The notes below the pieces were generated by a model. It saw only the letters and a program-made list of their open reading frames with translations. It did not search any database and had not been told where the DNA came from. From an uncultured Gammaproteobacteria bacterium (GTDB lineage Bacteria > Pseudomonadota > Gammaproteobacteria > Pseudomonadales > Pseudohongiellaceae), in contig CAJXIY010000016.1 of the NCBI GenBank assembly GCA_913054495.1, positions 1 through 38,948 on the forward strand: a stretch of 38,948 nucleotides of DNA, read 5' to 3'. Both the position numbers and the translations under genes were made by a program. Positions 35,870 to 38,948 of this stretch are shown here, piece after piece; position 1 is the stretch's first letter; every line of letters starts with the position of its first letter.

Positions 35870-36829
35870 TCAGCGTCGGGTTCCGGTGATGTCAGTCCTG
35901 AAGCTGAACAATGTCTTGCCCGCGGTGACATACAAGGTGCGCAAATCGGGCCCGCCAAAGGCAGCATTGGTGATGGTGTCCTCGGGAATCGGAATGTGCT
36001 CGAGCAGTTCACCGCTCGGCGTGAACACATGGATACCGGCTACGGTAGCTAAGGTTTCGCTTGTCCCGCGCAGCTGGTTCAGCCCTGCGGCGACATACAA
36101 ATTGCCCTCGCTATCGATGGTCATGCCGTCGCCGCTGCGCCCCGGAAAGAAATCGTGAAACACCCGCATATTACTGACGGTGCCGGCCCGGCTCAGATCA
36201 TAGGCGCGGATCAGCCGCGGCCCCTGCGCACCCTGGTCGGTCTCGATGACGTACAGGGTCGAGTCATCCGGCGAAATTACGATGCCGTTGGGGCGAATCA
36301 CCTCCGGCTCGGTAAGGATGCGTTCGATGCTACCATCCGGATCGATCCGGTAGACGCCATGCACACCAGTCTGCTCTGGGGTGATGTTAGCCCCAGGTCG
36401 ATCGGTGAAATAAATACGGCCGCGGCCGTCGAAGGTCAGGTCGTTCGGCTGATGAAGCTGCTTGCCATTGTAGCCATCGGCGAGGACCTTGATCACACCA
36501 GTGTCCATGTCAGTCCGCGTCACCCGCGGCAACACCGAAACCCCGTCACCGCCTTCGCAGGCCAGCAGTCGCCATTCGCTGTCGAAGAGCAGCCCGTTCG
36601 CACGGTGGCTGGGCTGGCGGAACGTAGAGAGTACCCCGTCGGTGGATAGTTGCATTATCCGATTATTGTAGAGGTCGGTGAAAAATACTGTCCCATCTTC
36701 AGCTACCGTAGGTCCCTCTGTGAAGGCCACCGTTGCAGCAACTGACAGGGATCGGGCCACTTCCGGCTCGGCACCGACCGCGACCAGCGGCACCAGAAGG
36801 GTCATCATCCAAATGGCAGCTCGTTTCAT
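35870..36829 (-). CDS. exported SMP-30/gluconolactonase-like beta-propeller
   Basis: Encodes 319 residues from the ATG at 36829 (GGGGAG upstream; the longer frame start at 36883 would precede a poor N-terminus). The signal peptide MKRAAIWMMTLLVPLVAVGA is clear. The SMP-30/LRE-like domain includes FTEGPTVAEDGTVFFTDLYN (metal Glu), HRANGLLFDSEWRLLACEG, QPNDLTFDGRGRIYFTDRPG (Asn-Asp), IRPNGIVISPDDSTLYVIET and RSGDGMTIDSEGNLYVA (Asp). The calcium/zinc site of lactonases (Glu, Asn, Asp) is conserved. It may hydrolyse a lactone in the periplasm. It is probably cotranscribed with the FAH-type gene. Confidence 0.87.
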   Translation of the reverse strand: MKRAAIWMMTLLVPLVAVGAEPEVARSLSVAATVAFTEGPTVAEDGTVFFTDLYNNRIMQLSTDGVLSTFRQPSHRANGLLFDSEWRLLACEGGDGVSVLPRVTRTDMDTGVIKVLADGYNGKQLHQPNDLTFDGRGRIYFTDRPGANITPEQTGVHGVYRIDPDGSIERILTEPEVIRPNGIVISPDDSTLYVIETDQGAQGPRLIRAYDLSRAGTVSNMRVFHDFFPGRSGDGMTIDSEGNLYVAAGLNQLRGTSETLATVAGIHVFTPSGELLEHIPIPEDTITNAAFGGPDLRTLYVTAGKTLFSFRTDITGTRR

Positions 36830-37212
36830 AGGGTCACTCCCCTCTGTCTCAGCTTTACAGTTCTGGAACTGTGTGAACACCAAGAATAGGAGCTACCCCC
36901 GTCGAAGTCCACGGCTTCGTCCTCTGCGGCTCGAACTCGCAGAGCAATGGATTCCACAATGAAGCATCTACCAGCAGAGTTAATGGCGCCAGGAGAGGAC
37001 TTGAGAAAAACCTCTAACTAGTTGAATATATTGAGTTGTAGAGCTCATCGATTGTCAAAGTGTTACTACCTGTGTTACTACAAACTCTAGTCATTAGTGC
37101 CTAGATTGCCGACTATTTGGAGCCAATTTGACGACTTGCCCGAGATCATGACTGTTCCATTTCTGTAAGTTCCGGATTTCAGCGTTGAATGCGTTCGCTT
37201 TTGGCGGTGATT
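36830..37212. other. 383-nt intergenic region
   Basis: No gene seen. It contains a tandem direct repeat GTGTTACTAC at 37060-37069 and 37072-37081 (12-nt period). A stretch at about 37100-37200 is probably the outer end of the IS30-type remnant. A T-arm-like hairpin near 36924-36945 is not part of a complete tRNA. Confidence 0.5.
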
Positions 37213-37395
37213 TCAACTGATCGATGCAATACACTCGTTAAATTTGTAAGCCGGCGTCTTAAAACCCAAAGTCTCTCTCGGCCGTTCATTTAACCTTCGT
37301 GTTACCTTGTTCAAATGTGTTTGTGAATGTACCGACAAATCCGTCCTCTTGGGAAAGTACTGTCTTAGTAGTCCATTCGTATTTTCATTTGAGAA
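37213..37395 (-). pseudogene. IS30-family transposase fragment (C-terminal end)
   Basis: The minus-strand frame reads SNENTNGLLRQYFPKRTDLS, then LNKVTRRLNERPRETLGF, KTPAYKFNECIAS, stop. This is the conserved C-terminal end of IS30 transposases, including the last catalytic Glu region (NENTNG). Everything upstream of about 37395 is unrelated, so about 80% of the gene is missing and the element is dead. Confidence 0.85.
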
Positions 37396-37623
37396 AACAC
37401 AATAATCAGATTCATGAATCAAAACCCGAAGAAGCGGGTTGCCTATAAAAGAAAGGAACAGGAAAAGAAGCGAAGCATTCTTACAGGGGGCATACGGTCA
37501 TGGAAAACTGCAACGGCATGATTGTTAAAGCTGCGGCCAGCCCAGTGGTAACCTCCCAGTATAGATTGCAAAGCACGTGAGGTTAACGGCGATCTGAAAG
37601 CTTGCAATTGGTGTCTTTATCCT

Positions 37624-38091
37624 TCACGCAGATGCATGCAGCATATCTTCTACAACTGATGGAGGAATCTGCACGATTGCATAGTTTTGATCTATGACTC
37701 TTTGCTTTATTTTTGTGGATGAGGTTCGGGGATTATAGCTGACTTGAACAATCTTCTTCCCAGCCGCTTCTAAATAGGCTTCTACTGCAAGATTATGCGG
37801 TTTGTCTCCCCAATCCTCTCCGATCACAAAAATATCGACATTCAACTCCTTGCAGGCAGAGACATATTCAAGTTCATGGTAGGGCCGTACTAGATCGACA
37901 CAGTGTAAAGCATTAAGCATTTCAACGCGTTGGTCGAGCGTAATAATGGGCACATTGGGCTTATAAAGGTTTACTATCTCATCGGATGCCACGCCTACCG
38001 CAAACGTATCTCCCAAAGTTTTGCAATATTCTAGCAATGCAAGGTGACCCACATGCAATAAATCAAACGTACCTACTGTATATACAACCAT
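37624..38091 (-). CDS. cytidylyltransferase-like nucleotidyltransferase
   Basis: Encodes 155 residues. GTFDLLHVGHLALLEYCKTL carries the HxGH motif, and RTSSTKIKQR the ISTT-type nucleotide motif. The SDEIVNLYKPNVPIITLDQRVEML region is as in glycerol-3-phosphate (TagD) and phosphoethanolamine cytidylyltransferases. It probably transfers CMP to a phospho-alcohol. The C-terminal tail of 25 residues after the motif is not recognised. It is divergent from the CDP-alcohol phosphatidyltransferase gene, with a 147-nt spacer, and could supply its substrate. Confidence 0.82.
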   Translation of the reverse strand: MVVYTVGTFDLLHVGHLALLEYCKTLGDTFAVGVASDEIVNLYKPNVPIITLDQRVEMLNALHCVDLVRPYHELEYVSACKELNVDIFVIGEDWGDKPHNLAVEAYLEAAGKKIVQVSYNPRTSSTKIKQRVIDQNYAIVQIPPSVVEDMLHASA

Positions 38092-38238
38092 AGTGTAATT
38101 TTTATCCTTTGATCAGAATTGACCTCGCCGCTATTATAGCACACCAGCCCCAAGCCAGGAGGCATTCAAGTAATGCCTATCTAATAGGCTTACATATTCA
38201 AACAGATCAGTACAAAAGTGCCCTGGAAAGGAAGTACG

Positions 38239-38895
38239 ATGAAATCGCAAAGCTCAGATCCTCAAGAGTTACAACCTGCTTCTATTCTCTCTTATGTCAG
38301 AGACCCTCCCAACTTATGTTCACTTGCCGGGTTAGCTTGCACAATACTGGCTATTTATTACAGCATATTGGGCGTTTACTCCGCTGTAATGATTGGCATG
38401 ATCTGGGCGGTTGCTTTTGACTGGGCTGATGGACTTATTGCTCGCCAAATGAAGGGGCGAACAGGTGACGATCGAACCTTTGGTGGACAACTTGATGTCG
38501 TAATAGACATCGTGAGTTACGGAGTCACTCCCGCCATTCTTCTTTTGAGTTATGGCAAATTCGAACCGATATTTCTAGTCGGCGCATTTCTGATGGTTGC
38601 CGGTGCTGCGATAAGATTGAGCTACTTTAGTACATTTGGTCTTTCTGGTGGTTCGAAATACACAGGGTTGGCTCTCGATAACAATAGTATAGTTCTCGTT
38701 TTCCTATTTTTATTTGAAGGCTTTTTTAGCGAGGGCACTTTCGTCTATGCTCTCTATGCCTGCAGTCTAGTACTCACTGCTTTGAATGTGTCACAGATCA
38801 AAACGCCCAAACTTTCCGGAAATCCGGTGAATGTATTCATATTAGCTGCTTATACACTTGGGGTGACCGCCTTCTACGGCTGGCAACTATTGTAG
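38239..38895 (+). CDS. CDP-alcohol phosphatidyltransferase family membrane protein
   Basis: Encodes 218 residues from the ATG at 38239 (AAAGGAAG 5 nt upstream; the in-frame GTG at 38218 is less likely). It has about six transmembrane helices. The catalytic motif is D-W-A-D-G-L-I-A-R, a 12-residue spacer, then G-G-Q-L-D-V-V-I-D. This matches the family pattern Dx2DGx2ARx8Gx3Dx3D except that the spacer is 12 rather than 8. The acidic Asp residues that bind metal are all present. The family joins a CDP-activated headgroup or diacylglycerol to an alcohol. The window ends 53 nt after the stop. Confidence 0.85.
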   Translation: MKSQSSDPQELQPASILSYVRDPPNLCSLAGLACTILAIYYSILGVYSAVMIGMIWAVAFDWADGLIARQMKGRTGDDRTFGGQLDVVIDIVSYGVTPAILLLSYGKFEPIFLVGAFLMVAGAAIRLSYFSTFGLSGGSKYTGLALDNNSIVLVFLFLFEGFFSEGTFVYALYACSLVLTALNVSQIKTPKLSGNPVNVFILAAYTLGVTAFYGWQLL

Positions 38896-38948
38896 AAAAG
38901 CTGGACCACGTCAACGCGACACGATTGGAAGCCCAGATGTTGATAGAA

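Noticed and set aside
36920-36945. T-arm-like hairpin with CTCGAAC loop resembling a tRNA 3' end
   Set aside because: No D-arm, anticodon arm or matching acceptor strand is found upstream, so it is not a tRNA; probably chance or an old remnant.

Overview
The window looks like a chromosomal segment of a gammaproteobacterium, probably marine or otherwise free-living. The main evidence is the block tsaE-amiC-mutL-miaA-hfq-hflX-hflK-hflC-DUF2065-purA on the + strand, which has the gene order known from Escherichia and Pseudomonas. The hfq, hflX and hflK starts align with their E. coli counterparts, and a homodimeric AceE-type pyruvate dehydrogenase E1 is also present. I cannot assign a genus. A hisZ gene between hflC and purA implies a short-form HisG elsewhere, and an endonuclease-type MutL suggests that MutH is absent.

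Layout. 1-5.1 kb: a small lipoprotein gene (+), then a minus-strand group holding a thioredoxin-like gene with an in-frame UGA (probable selenoprotein), a TPR protein, a membrane-anchored FMN glutamate-synthase-like protein and a DUF481 outer membrane protein. 5.3-8.9 kb: SixA phosphatase, a cytochrome c lipoprotein, a ChaN-like protein, a DUF4159 protein and an exported two-domain VOC protein, all +. 9.0-12.3 kb (-): an exported protein of unknown function, translationally coupled to aceE, which appears to lack any ATG/GTG/TTG start at its true 5' end. 12.5-26.5 kb (+): a MarR regulator and nnrE/nnrD fusion, then the conserved housekeeping block through purA. 26.5-27.5 kb (-): a ROK sugar kinase. 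27.6-29.5 kb: a Y1 (RAYT-type) transposase followed by an AT-rich stretch with a long hairpin, a promoter/operator-like site and a 58-residue ORF. 29.7-36.8 kb: exported or periplasmic metabolism, comprising a CopC-like lipoprotein, a flavin amine oxidase, a dihaem cytochrome c, two RidA proteins, an exported FAH-family hydrolase and an SMP-30 family protein. A palindromic repeat and a broken esterase gene lie among them. 37.2-38.9 kb: an IS30 transposase remnant, then a divergent pair of a cytidylyltransferase and a CDP-alcohol phosphatidyltransferase.

The strongest unusual signal is at 666-1805 (-). Two abutting same-frame ORFs are separated by one UGA, exactly where the redox-active cysteine of a TlpA/ResA-type thioredoxin belongs, and a SECIS-like hairpin lies immediately downstream. 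A second coherent unit is the amine oxidase, cytochrome c and RidA cluster at 30.5-34.5 kb, which reads as a membrane or periplasmic oxidative deamination pathway. In it, electrons from an amine would go to a c-type cytochrome and the reactive imine would be hydrolysed by RidA. A third is the end-of-window pair that could make and transfer a CDP-activated headgroup to lipid.
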